Positions 24,465 through 34,395 of a DNA stretch of 64,000 nt are shown piece after piece. Source of the DNA: Chitinophagaceae bacterium (GTDB lineage Bacteria; Bacteroidota; Bacteroidia; Chitinophagales; Chitinophagaceae). The first letter of the stretch is position 1, and each line of letters opens with the position of its first letter. Both the position numbers and the translations under genes were made by a program. Below the pieces are notes generated by a model. The model saw nothing but the letters and a program-made list of their open reading frames with translations, was not told the origin of the DNA and ran no database searches. Location: contig SAIW01000007.1 in NCBI GenBank assembly GCA_004028795.1, positions 186,001-250,000 on the forward strand. Direction: 5' to 3'.

Positions 24465-25991
24465 CTATGCCTTTGCTTTTGGTTTTGAAATGAAAAGCAA
24501 ACCGATAAAAGTTAATAAGCCATTGATGATTAACAGTTCAATACCAATCTGGTAACCGTTAAACCATGTTTTGGCATTAATACTTAGTATGTAAGAAAGT
24601 ACAGGAGCAACAATACTTATCAGCGTTATAATTATTGAATTCGGTAATTGCCTTTTAGTAAAAATACCAAATGCAAACAAGCCTAACAGCGGGCCGTATG
24701 TATAACCGGCAAGGTCTAATATTTTATCAATAATGCTGTTATCATTCAATTTATAAAACACCATAATGCAGATAAGAAAAATAATTGCAAAGGTTAAATG
24801 CACAGTAAGCCTAGTTCTTTTCTTTTTCTTTTCATCCCAATCTGTTCTTTCTCTTAGGCCTAAAATGTCTATGCAGAAAGAAGAAGTTAATGCAGTTAAT
24901 GCACCATCTGCACTCGGGAATAAAGCAGAAATTAAAGCAATAATGAAAATAATACCGATACCTGTAGGTAAATAATTTAATGCAACAGAAGGGAACATTT
25001 TGTCGCCGATAATATTTATGCCGTTGCTTACTAATTCATGTTTATTAGTAATAGCATTTAAGGAATATGATGCACCATTATTGGTAACAAATAAATACAA
25101 TAAACCGCCTAACAATAAAAACAAAAACAATACAGCAAATAATACAATAGCTAAAGTGATTACATTTTTCTGCGAATCGCCCAGGCGTTTAACACTAATG
25201 TTTTTCTGCATCATTTCCTGGTCAAGCCCCGTCATAGCAATGGTTATAAAAGCTCCGCCGATAATTTGTTTTAAAAAGAAACCTTTACTGTTTACATCGG
25301 TATTAAAAATATTTAAGTAACCTACTTCTCTCATTTTGCTTAATGCTTCGCCTGTACCAAGATGTAAGTGATTGAGAATGTAAACAACGCAAACAACCAA
25401 TCCCAATATCATTAAAGATGTTTGTAAGGTATCCGTATACACAATGGTTTTAACACCCCCTTCAAAAGTGTACAGTAATATCATTAATAAAATAACAGCA
25501 GCAGTTACCACAAACGGAACACCCATTTTATCTAAAATAAAAAACTGTAATACGTTAATCACTAAGTATAATCTGGCTGTTGCACCCACCACACGGCTGA
25601 TGATAAAAAACAAAGCTCCTGTTTTATAAGCAACTACTCCAAAACGTTGCTGTAAATAATGGTAAATAGAAGTTAGGTTAAGCTTGTAATACAATGGCAG
25701 CAATACAAAAGCAATAGTGGTATAACCAATTAAATAACCAATAGCAACCTGTAAATAAGCAAAGCCTTTAAAACTATTGCCTGCAAAATCTCCCACACCT
25801 CCCGGTACACTTACAAAGGTTACACCGCTTAATGATGTGCCAATCATACCGAAGGCAACCAACATCCAGTTACTGTTTTTATTACCTATAAAAAAAGAAT
25901 CGTTATTGGCATTTTTACCGGTGTACCATGCAACAGCTAACAGTATTAAAAAGTAAGCAATTACAAAACTGAAAAGAAGTAGTGGACTCAT
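24465..25991 (-). CDS. Sodium:solute symporter (SSS family)
   Basis: 508 residues, about 13 membrane spans. Family signs: 'NSNWMLVAFGMIGTSLSGVTFVSVPG' near TM2 (shown in family alignments as the Na site) and 'SALFPSADGALTALTSSF' at TM8-like position with conserved Ser residues. It imports a solute with Na+; the substrate (sugar, amino acid, sialate or similar) cannot be assigned. First gene of the tight minus-strand run toward the vWA gene, with divergent OmpA-family gene ~120 bp upstream. Confidence 0.93.
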   Translation of the reverse strand: MSPLLLFSFVIAYFLILLAVAWYTGKNANNDSFFIGNKNSNWMLVAFGMIGTSLSGVTFVSVPGGVGDFAGNSFKGFAYLQVAIGYLIGYTTIAFVLLPLYYKLNLTSIYHYLQQRFGVVAYKTGALFFIISRVVGATARLYLVINVLQFFILDKMGVPFVVTAAVILLMILLYTFEGGVKTIVYTDTLQTSLMILGLVVCVVYILNHLHLGTGEALSKMREVGYLNIFNTDVNSKGFFLKQIIGGAFITIAMTGLDQEMMQKNISVKRLGDSQKNVITLAIVLFAVLFLFLLLGGLLYLFVTNNGASYSLNAITNKHELVSNGINIIGDKMFPSVALNYLPTGIGIIFIIALISALFPSADGALTALTSSFCIDILGLRERTDWDEKKKKRTRLTVHLTFAIIFLICIMVFYKLNDNSIIDKILDLAGYTYGPLLGLFAFGIFTKRQLPNSIIITLISIVAPVLSYILSINAKTWFNGYQIGIELLIINGLLTFIGLLFISKPKAKA

Positions 25992-26112
25992 CTAACAAAA
26001 ATAAGCGGGTTAATACATAAAACTATATCTGCTTTTTGCTATCCCTTTGTTAAGGGACAGGCTGTGAACAGGTACATCGTTAATTTCACACAAAATTTAT
26101 TTACTTCAATCA

Positions 26113-27528
26113 ATGAAAGCAAAGCGTTTAATAATAAGCTTAAGTATAGCACTTGCAGTGTTTTCATTGCCATTGAATGCTCAGAATTTTTCTATTGGTA
26201 TACAGGGAAATGTGAACGAATATTCGGGAGATTTAAATCCTAATCAATTCAATTTCTATCAATTTTTATTTCCGCAGGCAGGCGGCGGAATTTTTTTTCA
26301 AGAACGTTTAAGCCCATCATTTAATTTGCTGCAATCATTCAGTTATGATAGAGTAAGGTATCAATTGAAAGATTATTCCAGAGGCTTTGATGCAGATATT
26401 TATAACCTAAGCCTTCAATTGAAATATAAATTCAACAATAATTACATTTTAAGAGAACAATCTTTTTTTCAACCTTATTTAATTGCAGGAGCAGGTGCTT
26501 CTTTTATTGATTCACATCCTTTTACGGGTAATCCCGGTGTTATTGCCAATCCATCTTATTTAACTGCATGGAGGCCTCACCTGCAAGGTGGTATTGGTAT
26601 TAACTTCAAAATAAATAATACTATCAGCATACAACTATCCAATATTTTAAACATGCCTTTAGATGATAGTTGGGATGGATTGGTTGCCGGTAATAACTAC
26701 GATATTTATTTACAACATAGTGCAGCATTGGTTCTTACTTTTAAGAAAGCCAATAAAATTGATAGTGATCACGATGGTGTTTATGATAACAGGGATGAAT
26801 GCCCTAACACACCGATAGGAACTAAGGTTGACAGACATGGTTGCCCCGAAGCTGAAAAAGATAGTGATGGTGATGGTGTTTTTGACAGCAGGGATAAATG
26901 CCCTAATACAGGCAGGGGTATTAAAGTAGATTATTTTGGATGCCCTGTAACAGTAACACAACCTGTTGCCACAACGGTTACAACAACGTATACAACTCCA
27001 CAAGTACAGCAACCTCAAACACAGGCTCAGCCGCAAACACAGCCAATAATAGTACAACAACAGCAGCCAGTAATTATTGATACAGATGGTGATGGTTTAC
27101 CGGATCAGGATGATAAATGCCCGACGGTGCCTGGTCCGGTAAGTAATTACGGTTGCCCTGAAATAAAAGAGGAAGTAAAAAGAAGAATGGATTATGCAAT
27201 GCATAATATCAACTTTGAAACGAACAGTGCAGTTATACTTAAAACATCTTATCCGGTATTAGATGATGTGGTTGTTTTATTAAATCAATTTGCTGAATAC
27301 GATTTAAGAATAAGCGGACATACAGATAGCCGTGGCGATGATAGTTATAACAATCGTTTATCAAGAAGCAGGGCAGAAGTTGTAAGAAAATATTTTATTG
27401 AAAAAGGCATCAATGCTTCCCGAATAAAAACAGGTGCATACGGAAAACACAAACCTGTTTCATCTAATGAAACTTCTATCGGCAGAGCAGAAAACAGAAG
27501 GGCTGAGTTGGAGTTGATATTGAAGTAG
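26113..27528 (+). CDS. OmpA family outer-membrane protein with thrombospondin type-3 repeats
   Basis: 471 residues with a signal peptide ending LPLNAQ. Residues ~25-215 form a beta-barrel; three TSP3 calcium-binding repeats follow ('DSDHDGVYDNRDECPNTP', 'DSDGDGVFDSRDKCPNTG', 'DTDGDGLPDQDDKCPTVP'), the last two separated by a Pro/Gln/Thr-rich linker of ~45 residues. The C-terminal OmpA domain (~355-470) binds peptidoglycan: 'NFETNSAVI', 'ISGHTDSRGDDSYNNRLSRS' and 'RAENRRAEL'. It anchors the outer membrane to the wall. It probably ends at the repeat at 27541. Confidence 0.96.
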   Translation: MKAKRLIISLSIALAVFSLPLNAQNFSIGIQGNVNEYSGDLNPNQFNFYQFLFPQAGGGIFFQERLSPSFNLLQSFSYDRVRYQLKDYSRGFDADIYNLSLQLKYKFNNNYILREQSFFQPYLIAGAGASFIDSHPFTGNPGVIANPSYLTAWRPHLQGGIGINFKINNTISIQLSNILNMPLDDSWDGLVAGNNYDIYLQHSAALVLTFKKANKIDSDHDGVYDNRDECPNTPIGTKVDRHGCPEAEKDSDGDGVFDSRDKCPNTGRGIKVDYFGCPVTVTQPVATTVTTTYTTPQVQQPQTQAQPQTQPIIVQQQQPVIIDTDGDGLPDQDDKCPTVPGPVSNYGCPEIKEEVKRRMDYAMHNINFETNSAVILKTSYPVLDDVVVLLNQFAEYDLRISGHTDSRGDDSYNNRLSRSRAEVVRKYFIEKGINASRIKTGAYGKHKPVSSNETSIGRAENRRAELELILK

Positions 27529-27540
27529 ATTGTATATAAT

Positions 27541-27627
27541 GTCATTTCGAATGTTTCTGCATGAGAAATCTAATCCTGCAATTTTCAGGAGATTCCTCGT
27601 TGGGCGAGAACCCAATCTCGGAATGAC
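27541..27627. repeat. Palindrome-ended dispersed repeat, copy 1 (87 bp)
   Basis: Begins GTCATTTCGAA and ends TCGGAATGAC, imperfect inverted termini. Inside are GAGAAATCTAATC and CGTTGGGCGAGAACCCAATCTC. The right 40 bp are nearly identical to 60720-60757. It lies just after the OmpA gene and could fold into a long hairpin and end transcription. Confidence 0.85.
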
Positions 27628-27709
27628 GATTTTCATCTTCATTGAATGGTGATAATTTCCTTACAACAACTTAACAACTCTCTTTTAATTTGCTTGAAAA
27701 TTAACTGCT

Positions 27710-28237
27710 ATGTTTTCAAGCGTTACTGTTTTTTGCGGAAGTAAATCGGGCACTAATCCTTTATTTATACAACAGGCAATTGACTTGGGGGGCTTGCTGG
27801 CAAAGCATTCCATAACATTAGTATATGGTGGCGGTAAAGTCGGCATGATGGGTGCAGTAGCCGATGCTTGTATGGAAAATGGTGGTAATGTAATTGGAAT
27901 AATACCCGAAGTGTTGGTAGAGTGGGAGCAGCAACACAAAGGCATAACTGAATTAAAAGTTGTTGAAGATATGCATGTAAGAAAAAAGCTATTGTATGAA
28001 TTGGGAGAAGCTGCTATCATATTGCCGGGTGGGAACGGCACATTAGATGAATTGTTTGAAATGATAACATGGAATACTTTAAAAATTCATGAGAAGAAAA
28101 TTTTTATACTCAATACAGATGGCTATTACAATAATTTATTAGCACATTTAGATACCATGAAAGCCAATGGTTTTTTATATGAAGACTGGCGGGAAAGAAT
28201 AACAGTAATTAATGAACCGAAAGAAATATTTAAGTGA
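27710..28237 (+). CDS. LOG family protein (TIGR00730 type)
   Basis: 175 residues, a Rossmann-fold protein. The family releases the base from nucleoside monophosphates and includes cytokinin-activating enzymes. Signature residues: 'LVYGGGKVGMMGAVADA' , 'MHVRKKLLYE' (Arg91, Lys92) and PGGNGTLDE (106-114), the nucleotide-binding and catalytic motif. Its stop is immediately followed by the stop of convergent dnaG, leaving no spacer. Confidence 0.94.
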   Translation: MFSSVTVFCGSKSGTNPLFIQQAIDLGGLLAKHSITLVYGGGKVGMMGAVADACMENGGNVIGIIPEVLVEWEQQHKGITELKVVEDMHVRKKLLYELGEAAIILPGGNGTLDELFEMITWNTLKIHEKKIFILNTDGYYNNLLAHLDTMKANGFLYEDWRERITVINEPKEIFK

Positions 28238-30178
28238 TTAATAAAATATTACAGTTTTAGGATTTTTCAGTACATCCTTCTCTACTTCTTTTAGTTTCAT
28301 ATGTACTTCGATATTCTTTAGATACAGTTTTTCATCGTGTGAATGCTTTTGAATATCAAGCTCAACTTCCAATAACATTGCTCTTAATTTTTTTGCTTGA
28401 TACCATTTTATTCCCTCGCTAACTGCTTCTTTCTCGTCTTTTACTAATTGCACTTTCAATCCTTCAATTTTTTTACTCCAATTAAATGAAAGTTCAAATG
28501 GAAAATATAATAGCCCTATTACTAAATTTTGTAAGGACTTGTCATCAATATAAATAAAGAAATTTTTGGTTACAATTAAATTATTGTTCAACTCCTCTTC
28601 ATACTGTTCCACAATTTTTTTAAGGTCTTCGTTTGATAAATGAAATTGATTTAGTGTTTCAAATATTATTTCATGAATCTTTTTTTCTTGATCCCAATTT
28701 AAATCGCCATACTCTATTAAGAGACGAACTATTTCTCTTTCTTGAAAGTTAGAATCTAATAAAACATTAATTGAGGTTTCAAAAATATTTTCATTCTTTG
28801 TATTCAGGGAATCTTTGAAAAACTCTGACTCATTAACCTTCGGGAGCTTATTCTCTTTAATAATTCTATCTTTAATATGATAGTTAATTAAGTTTGTTAA
28901 ATCAACTTCAGCGATATTCAAAATCTCAGCACATCTTTTAGTATACTCTCTTCTTTTTATTAAATCTTTTGGTTCAGATATTTTACTTAATGTAGCAGCA
29001 ATAGCATTAGCAACTTCACTTTTCTTGTTGATATCACCGCCGGCATCTTTCATCATTATTTCCAATTGAAATATGATGAAGTCTTTTTTATTGGCAGCAA
29101 TAAATTCGTTGAAAGCAGTTGTGCCAACTTTATTTACATAACTATCAGGGTCTTCATTATCAGGAATCAATACCAACTTCACATTCAGGCCTTCTTCAAT
29201 AGCCATATCCAATCCACGCAAAGCAGCTTTAACACCGGCACTATCACCATCATAAATAATAGTAAGGTTATTAGTATATTTTTTTATAATACGAAGCTGC
29301 TCAGTTGTTAAACTTGTTCCGCCGCTGGCTACCACATTTTCAATACCAGCCTGATGTAAACTGATGACATCTGTATAACCTTCCACCAATAAACATTCAT
29401 TGGCTTTATCAATAGCCATTCTCGCAAAATAGCTGCCGTACAATACTTTGCTCTTATTATACAATTCGTTTTCAGGGGTATTAATGTACTTGGGTGCTTT
29501 ATCTGCCTTGCCGATAACTCTTGCACCAAAGCCAATTATTTTTCCTGAATTATTATGAATAGGGAAGATGATGCGGTTGCGGTAATTATCAACCAGCTCA
29601 TTTTCATTACGTACAACAACCAAACCGGTTTTGGTAAGTAATTCTTTATTGAATTGGTTTTGTGCTAAGGCTTTGCTCAACTCATCTCTTGCAGATGGAT
29701 TATAGCCTATTTGAAATTTATTAATGATATGCTCTCTGAAGCCTCGTTCTTTTAAATAACTCAAACCAACATGCTTACCTTCTTCTGAATTAAATAATTT
29801 GTCTTCAAAAAATTTCTGAGCAAAATTATTTATCACGTATAAACTCTCAGAAGTAAGTGCAGCTTGCTTTTGCTCGGGCGATACTTCTGTTTCTTCTATT
29901 TCAATTCCATACCTGTTTGCTAACCATTTTAATGCTTCAACATAACTCAATTTATCATGTTCCATTAAAAAAGTGATGGTGTTGCCACTTTTTCCGCAAC
30001 CAAAACATTTATAAATTTCTTTAGCCGGAGAAACAGTAAATGAAGGTGTTTTTTCATTATGAAAAGGGCAGTTGCCCAAGTAATTGGCTCCGCGTTTTTT
30101 TAGTTTTACATATTCGCCGATAACATCAATAATGTCAATCCTGCTTTTAATTTGTTCTATGGTTTGCGGCGTAATCAT
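28238..30178 (-). CDS. dnaG: DNA primase
   Basis: 646 residues. Makes RNA primers at the replication fork. The CHC2 zinc finger is near the N-terminus ('LGNCPFHNEKTPSF', 'EIYKCFGCGKSG'); the core has 'GFGARVIGKADKAPKYINT', then Toprim 'LLVEGYTDVISLHQAGI' and 'TIIYDGDSAG'. The C-terminal ~200 residues are helical and Glu/Lys-rich, the expected helicase-binding domain, and poorly conserved. The gene is divergent from the DeoR regulator and abuts the LOG gene at its stop. Confidence 0.97.
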   Translation of the reverse strand: MITPQTIEQIKSRIDIIDVIGEYVKLKKRGANYLGNCPFHNEKTPSFTVSPAKEIYKCFGCGKSGNTITFLMEHDKLSYVEALKWLANRYGIEIEETEVSPEQKQAALTSESLYVINNFAQKFFEDKLFNSEEGKHVGLSYLKERGFREHIINKFQIGYNPSARDELSKALAQNQFNKELLTKTGLVVVRNENELVDNYRNRIIFPIHNNSGKIIGFGARVIGKADKAPKYINTPENELYNKSKVLYGSYFARMAIDKANECLLVEGYTDVISLHQAGIENVVASGGTSLTTEQLRIIKKYTNNLTIIYDGDSAGVKAALRGLDMAIEEGLNVKLVLIPDNEDPDSYVNKVGTTAFNEFIAANKKDFIIFQLEIMMKDAGGDINKKSEVANAIAATLSKISEPKDLIKRREYTKRCAEILNIAEVDLTNLINYHIKDRIIKENKLPKVNESEFFKDSLNTKNENIFETSINVLLDSNFQEREIVRLLIEYGDLNWDQEKKIHEIIFETLNQFHLSNEDLKKIVEQYEEELNNNLIVTKNFFIYIDDKSLQNLVIGLLYFPFELSFNWSKKIEGLKVQLVKDEKEAVSEGIKWYQAKKLRAMLLEVELDIQKHSHDEKLYLKNIEVHMKLKEVEKDVLKNPKTVIFY

Positions 30179-30260
30179 GTATTGGTGCGAATATCGTATA
30201 AATTGAATAGCAATTTGTTGTTTTGAAATTCCCTTAATTTGCTATATTATTTAAACAGCT

Positions 30261-31007
30261 ATGTTAAAAAAAGAAAGACAAGCATACATTATTCAGCAAA
30301 TCAATATTCATAATAAAGTATTGTCGTCCGATTTATGCGAGCAACTTACTGTTTCTGAAGATACTGTAAGAAGAGATTTACAGGAATTGCATGAAGAAGG
30401 CATACTTACTAAAGTTCACGGCGGTGCATTATCAAAATCTTTTCATTTCACATTGCAGAAAAATACAATTTATCAGCAACCTGAAAAAAAGATAATTGCA
30501 CAAAAAGCTGCTGAATTAATTCAGGATGGCATGTTTGTTTTGCTTTCAGGCGGAACAACTATTATAGAATTAATAAAAGCTTTACCTGATGATTTAGCTG
30601 CAACTTTTATTACGGTAAGTGTGCCTACTGCGTTGGAGTTATTAAATCATCCTAACAGCGAAGTAATATTTATAGGGAATAAACTTTCAAAAGCAGCACA
30701 AATTGCAGTAGGTGGGGAGGTAGTACAAAAACTAAATGAAATAAAAGCCGATTTATGCTTTTTGGGAACGAATAGTATTGATGTAGAAAAAGGTATTACC
30801 GACTTGGAATGGGATGTGATTGAAGTGAAAAGAGCTATGATGAAAGCTGCACAAAAAACAATATCTCTTGCTATTTCTGAAAAACTGAATACTGAACAAC
30901 GTTTGCAGGTTTGTACTTTAAATCAGATTGATACTTTAATAACTGAATTAAGACCTGAAAATGAATTGCTTAAACCCTACTTAAAAGCAGGAATTACCGT
31001 TTTATAA
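30261..31007 (+). CDS. DeoR/GlpR family transcriptional regulator
   Basis: 248 residues. The DeoR helix-turn-helix occupies ~1-57 ('KERQAYIIQQINIH', 'LTVSEDTVRRDLQELHEEGI', 'VHGGAL'); the sugar-phosphate sensing domain (~75-230) shows 'LSGGTTIIELIKALP', 'LGTNSIDVEKGITD'. Such regulators are usually repressors relieved by a phosphorylated sugar. It reads into the SusC/SusD locus after a terminator, so it is the best local candidate for controlling that locus. Its own promoter faces dnaG's in an 82-bp divergent spacer. Confidence 0.93.
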   Translation: MLKKERQAYIIQQINIHNKVLSSDLCEQLTVSEDTVRRDLQELHEEGILTKVHGGALSKSFHFTLQKNTIYQQPEKKIIAQKAAELIQDGMFVLLSGGTTIIELIKALPDDLAATFITVSVPTALELLNHPNSEVIFIGNKLSKAAQIAVGGEVVQKLNEIKADLCFLGTNSIDVEKGITDLEWDVIEVKRAMMKAAQKTISLAISEKLNTEQRLQVCTLNQIDTLITELRPENELLKPYLKAGITVL

Positions 31008-31027
31008 TAATGAGACATATAATTTTT

Positions 31028-31060
31028 AAAAAAGCTGCAAGAAAATGCAGCTTTTTTCTT
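31028..31060 (+). terminator. Intrinsic terminator after the DeoR gene
   Basis: AAAAAAGCTGCA (31028-31039) pairs fully with TGCAGCTTTTTT (31046-31057); six-base loop and a T-rich tail. It separates the regulator from the SusC gene. Confidence 0.9.
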
Positions 31061-31080
31061 TTAGAAATCGGCAAAAAAGT

Positions 31081-31148
31081 TTAAGTGAAAAACCTTTTTT
31101 TACTTTTTTCTTCGTAACTATGTCGTTCTGTTAAGCTTAAGTGAAAAA
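31081..31148 (+). promoter_or_regulatory. Two direct repeats TTAAGTGAAAAA upstream of susC-like gene, candidate operator
   Basis: Identical 12-mers stand at 31081-31092 and 31137-31148, 56 bp apart, in the ~180 bp between the terminator and the SusC start. A possible Bacteroidota-type promoter (TTTTG near 31160, TATTAATTTG at 31177-31186) lies downstream of the second copy. Spacing and position suit binding of a regulator such as the adjacent DeoR protein; this is inferred. Confidence 0.4.
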
Positions 31149-31241
31149 TAATTAATGTTTTGCGGTTTTTTGCAAGTATTAATTTGAAAGTAGCTTAAAA
31201 GTTGAAACAGATTGATTTTTACCTTAACCAAAATACCAGTT

Positions 31242-34200
31242 ATGAGAAAACTCTCCTCCATGATGATGGGGCTTTTGACAACATTGTTGCTTTGTTGTCT
31301 TTCAGTTCTTGCTCAGGCACAGACTGTATCGGGTACTGTTACAGACGAAAAAAAGACTCCTCTTGCCGATGCAACAATTAAAGTGATAGGAACCACAACT
31401 GTTGCGAAAACTAATGATGCAGGTAATTTTACCATTAAAGCTTCTCCCGGCCAAACATTACAAATTTCTGTTGTAGGTTATGAAACCAGAAAAGTTGTTG
31501 TTACTGGTCAAAAGCTGAATATAGCTTTATTGACACAGATAGCGGAATTAGAAGAAGTGGTTGTTGCAATGGATCAAAAAAGAAAACCGAGAGAGTTGGG
31601 ATATTCTAATCAACAGGTATCGGGTAAAGAAATACAACAAACCCAAAGAGAAAATTTTGTTAATGGTTTGCAGGGAAGAGTTGCCGGTTTAACTATTACT
31701 CCAACAAATGGAGTGGCAGGAGCTTCTTCGCAAATTGTATTGCGAGGTTTCAATTCTTTATCATTAGGCAATCAACCGATTTTTGTGGTAGATGGTATTA
31801 TATTAGATAATTCAACCATGGATGAAACCTCTAACGGAGGTTCTGCTTTAGGTTTGGCATCTGACCGCCCTAACAGGACTAATGATTATCAGAACAGAAT
31901 TGCCGATATAAACCCTAATGATATTGAAAGTGTTACGGTATTAAAAGGTCCGGAAGCAACTGCTTTATACGGAAGTCAGGCCAGTTCAGGTGCCATTGTA
32001 ATTACAACCAAGAAACCGAAATTAGCTAAAGGCCAAAAGCCGGCATTTGTTTATGATAACAGTTTCCGCTTTCAAAAAATTAATAAGTTACCTGCATTAA
32101 ATAATGATTATGGTCCGGGAGCTAACGGTGTGTCATCTAATTCATTCAATTATTTCGGACCGGCCTGGCCGGCAGGAACCCAGTTTTATGATAATATGAA
32201 AAACTTCTTTAAAACTGGCTTTACACAAACTCATAATCTTTCAGCAGATTTTGGTGGTGCTAAAAGCAGTTATAGAGTATCAGGAACATATTTTAATCAG
32301 GATGGTATTATTCCAAGAAACACATTCCAAAGATTTTCTTTAAAAGTTACCAATTTTACTAAACTCAATAAATGGATAGATTTTACTCCGTCTATCTCAT
32401 TTACAAACTCCATTAATGACAGACCGCTTAGAGGAGCCGGCGGATATTTCTTAACATTATTGAATTGGCCGAATAATAACGACATCAGAAATTATCTTGA
32501 CTCTACCGGCCACAGAAAACAATTATATACTATAGGTACAAGCGGTGAAGGAGTGGATAATCCATTATTCAATGCTAATAAAAATCATAGTCAGGATATT
32601 ACCAATCGTTGGGTGGCTAATTTCGGTATTAACATTAAACCTACCAGTTGGTTAACCATTGCAGGAAGATTTGGATATGATTTTTTCAAAACCTCAGGTT
32701 ATATTTTCCAACATCCTGAATCTGCTGTGTTAACACCTTCAACAGGAGGTGCTTTGGATAACTATTGGGTTACCTATAAGGGGTATAACCATACTATAAC
32801 AGCCACTGCGACGAAGAAAATTAATAATTTCTCTTTAAGAGCAATGGTTGGTACTATGTGGCAGGATTATCGTAGAGAAATGTTCGCTATTTATGGAACT
32901 AAATTCACAGATTCTTTATGGAACAGAACAGATAGTGGCTATACAACGGTAGCTAACAGATCAAGATTATTAAGAAACCAATTTGGTGATCCTAACTTAG
33001 CAATTATAAGACAACAAGCTTATTTTGCTGAGGCCTCCATCGGTTTCAAAAACTTTATTTTCTTTACTTATACACACAGGTTTGAATCTGCATCAGTATT
33101 TTCAGCAGATAACAGAAATTACAACTATCCTGCAGGAAGCTTAAGCATTATATTAACTGATATGTTCCCAAGCTTAAAAAGCAGCTTCTTAAATTATGCA
33201 AAATTGAGAACATCACTTGCAAGTACTGCAAGGCTTCCGGACCCATACCTAAATCAATCAGTATTTGTACAGAACTATGCCAGTGCCCCTCAACAGGCTT
33301 ATTCTTATGGCTTCTATAATAACAATCCGAATCTGAGACCTGAAAAACAAAAGACTTATGAAATAGGAGCTGAATTGAAGTTGTGGAATAATAGAATTTC
33401 AATAGATGCAGCATATTATAATACATTGGCTTATGACCAGATTAGCGAAGGGTTCAGAGCCAGTTATGCAACGGGCTTTATATTAAATACTCAAAATGCT
33501 GCGACTACCAGAAACCAGGGTATTGAGTTAAGTTTAGATGTTGTTCCGGTAAGAAATAAGAATATGGACTGGACTGTAAGGTTCAACTTTAACCACATGT
33601 GGAGTTCAGTGCTTGCTTTACCTGATGCTATAGCTTATGAATATTATATAGCTGACACATGGTTATACGGTAATGCAAGAGGTGGTTTAATAAGAGGTGG
33701 CTCTACAGGTACTATTACAGGATATGGTTATGCAAGAAATACTCGCGGAGATATTTTAATTAATCCAACTACCGGTATACCCGTTATTGATGCAAACTTC
33801 TTAGTAAGAGGCGATAGAACGCCGGCGTTTACATTAGGTACTAACAATATTATCAGATATAAAAACTGGAACCTTAGCTTTTTATGGGATTTAAAAGTTG
33901 GCGGTGATATTTATAATGCAACTGAACAATACTTAACAAGTGTTGGTAAAAGTGCCAGAACAGGTAACAGATTGGTACCACGAGTTATAAAAGGTGTATT
34001 GAATGATGGGTTACAGAACTCTGCAAATCCTACAGTAAATACTATTTCAATTACTCCTTATTATGCTCAAACATATTATACTTCAATGCCTGAAGAAGAG
34101 TTTATACAAAAAAATGTAAACTGGCTAAGGTTAAGAGATGTTACATTAAATTATACACTTCCTCAAAAATCATTGAGAAATATTAAATCAATTAAATCAT

Positions 34201-34373
34201 TGTCCTTATTTGTTACAGGTAGCGATTTAATCTTACTTACTAACTATTTGGGTGCAGATCCTGCAACTAATGGTAATACAGCTTTATCAAAGGGTATTGG
34301 TGGGTTTGGATTTGATTATGGCAATCTGCCAACACCAATAGGCGTAAACATTGGTTTGAGAGCTTCCTTTTAA
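31242..34373 (+). CDS. SusC/RagA family TonB-linked outer-membrane protein
   Basis: 1043 residues from ATG 31242, which gives a proper signal peptide (MRKLSSMMMGLL...LAQAQ); a TTG ten codons upstream is less likely. Layout: carboxypeptidase-D-like domain ('VSGTVTDEKKTPLADATIKV'), plug (~110-235, 'IVLRGFNSLSLGNQPIFVVDG', 'ESVTVLKGPEATALYGSQA'), then a 22-strand-type barrel. SusC imports oligosaccharides or peptides with TonB energy; the SusD-like gene follows 22 bp later. No glycoside hydrolase, sulfatase or protease is nearby, so the nutrient is unknown. Confidence 0.97.
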   Translation: MRKLSSMMMGLLTTLLLCCLSVLAQAQTVSGTVTDEKKTPLADATIKVIGTTTVAKTNDAGNFTIKASPGQTLQISVVGYETRKVVVTGQKLNIALLTQIAELEEVVVAMDQKRKPRELGYSNQQVSGKEIQQTQRENFVNGLQGRVAGLTITPTNGVAGASSQIVLRGFNSLSLGNQPIFVVDGIILDNSTMDETSNGGSALGLASDRPNRTNDYQNRIADINPNDIESVTVLKGPEATALYGSQASSGAIVITTKKPKLAKGQKPAFVYDNSFRFQKINKLPALNNDYGPGANGVSSNSFNYFGPAWPAGTQFYDNMKNFFKTGFTQTHNLSADFGGAKSSYRVSGTYFNQDGIIPRNTFQRFSLKVTNFTKLNKWIDFTPSISFTNSINDRPLRGAGGYFLTLLNWPNNNDIRNYLDSTGHRKQLYTIGTSGEGVDNPLFNANKNHSQDITNRWVANFGINIKPTSWLTIAGRFGYDFFKTSGYIFQHPESAVLTPSTGGALDNYWVTYKGYNHTITATATKKINNFSLRAMVGTMWQDYRREMFAIYGTKFTDSLWNRTDSGYTTVANRSRLLRNQFGDPNLAIIRQQAYFAEASIGFKNFIFFTYTHRFESASVFSADNRNYNYPAGSLSIILTDMFPSLKSSFLNYAKLRTSLASTARLPDPYLNQSVFVQNYASAPQQAYSYGFYNNNPNLRPEKQKTYEIGAELKLWNNRISIDAAYYNTLAYDQISEGFRASYATGFILNTQNAATTRNQGIELSLDVVPVRNKNMDWTVRFNFNHMWSSVLALPDAIAYEYYIADTWLYGNARGGLIRGGSTGTITGYGYARNTRGDILINPTTGIPVIDANFLVRGDRTPAFTLGTNNIIRYKNWNLSFLWDLKVGGDIYNATEQYLTSVGKSARTGNRLVPRVIKGVLNDGLQNSANPTVNTISITPYYAQTYYTSMPEEEFIQKNVNWLRLRDVTLNYTLPQKSLRNIKSIKSLSLFVTGSDLILLTNYLGADPATNGNTALSKGIGGFGFDYGNLPTPIGVNIGLRASF

Positions 34374-34395
34374 AACAAATTAAAACTTTGAAAAA

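Noticed and set aside
24766-25320. Plus-strand frames inside the sodium symporter
   Set aside because: Shadows of a membrane protein gene; lysine-rich and without start context.
26040-26060. Regulatory hairpin TCCCTT/AAGGGA before the OmpA gene
   Set aside because: Only six base pairs and no T-run or conserved context; could be chance.
26710-27060. Cys/Arg/Leu-rich minus-strand frame inside the OmpA gene
   Set aside because: Antisense of TSP3 repeats and Gln/Thr linker; composition is an artefact.
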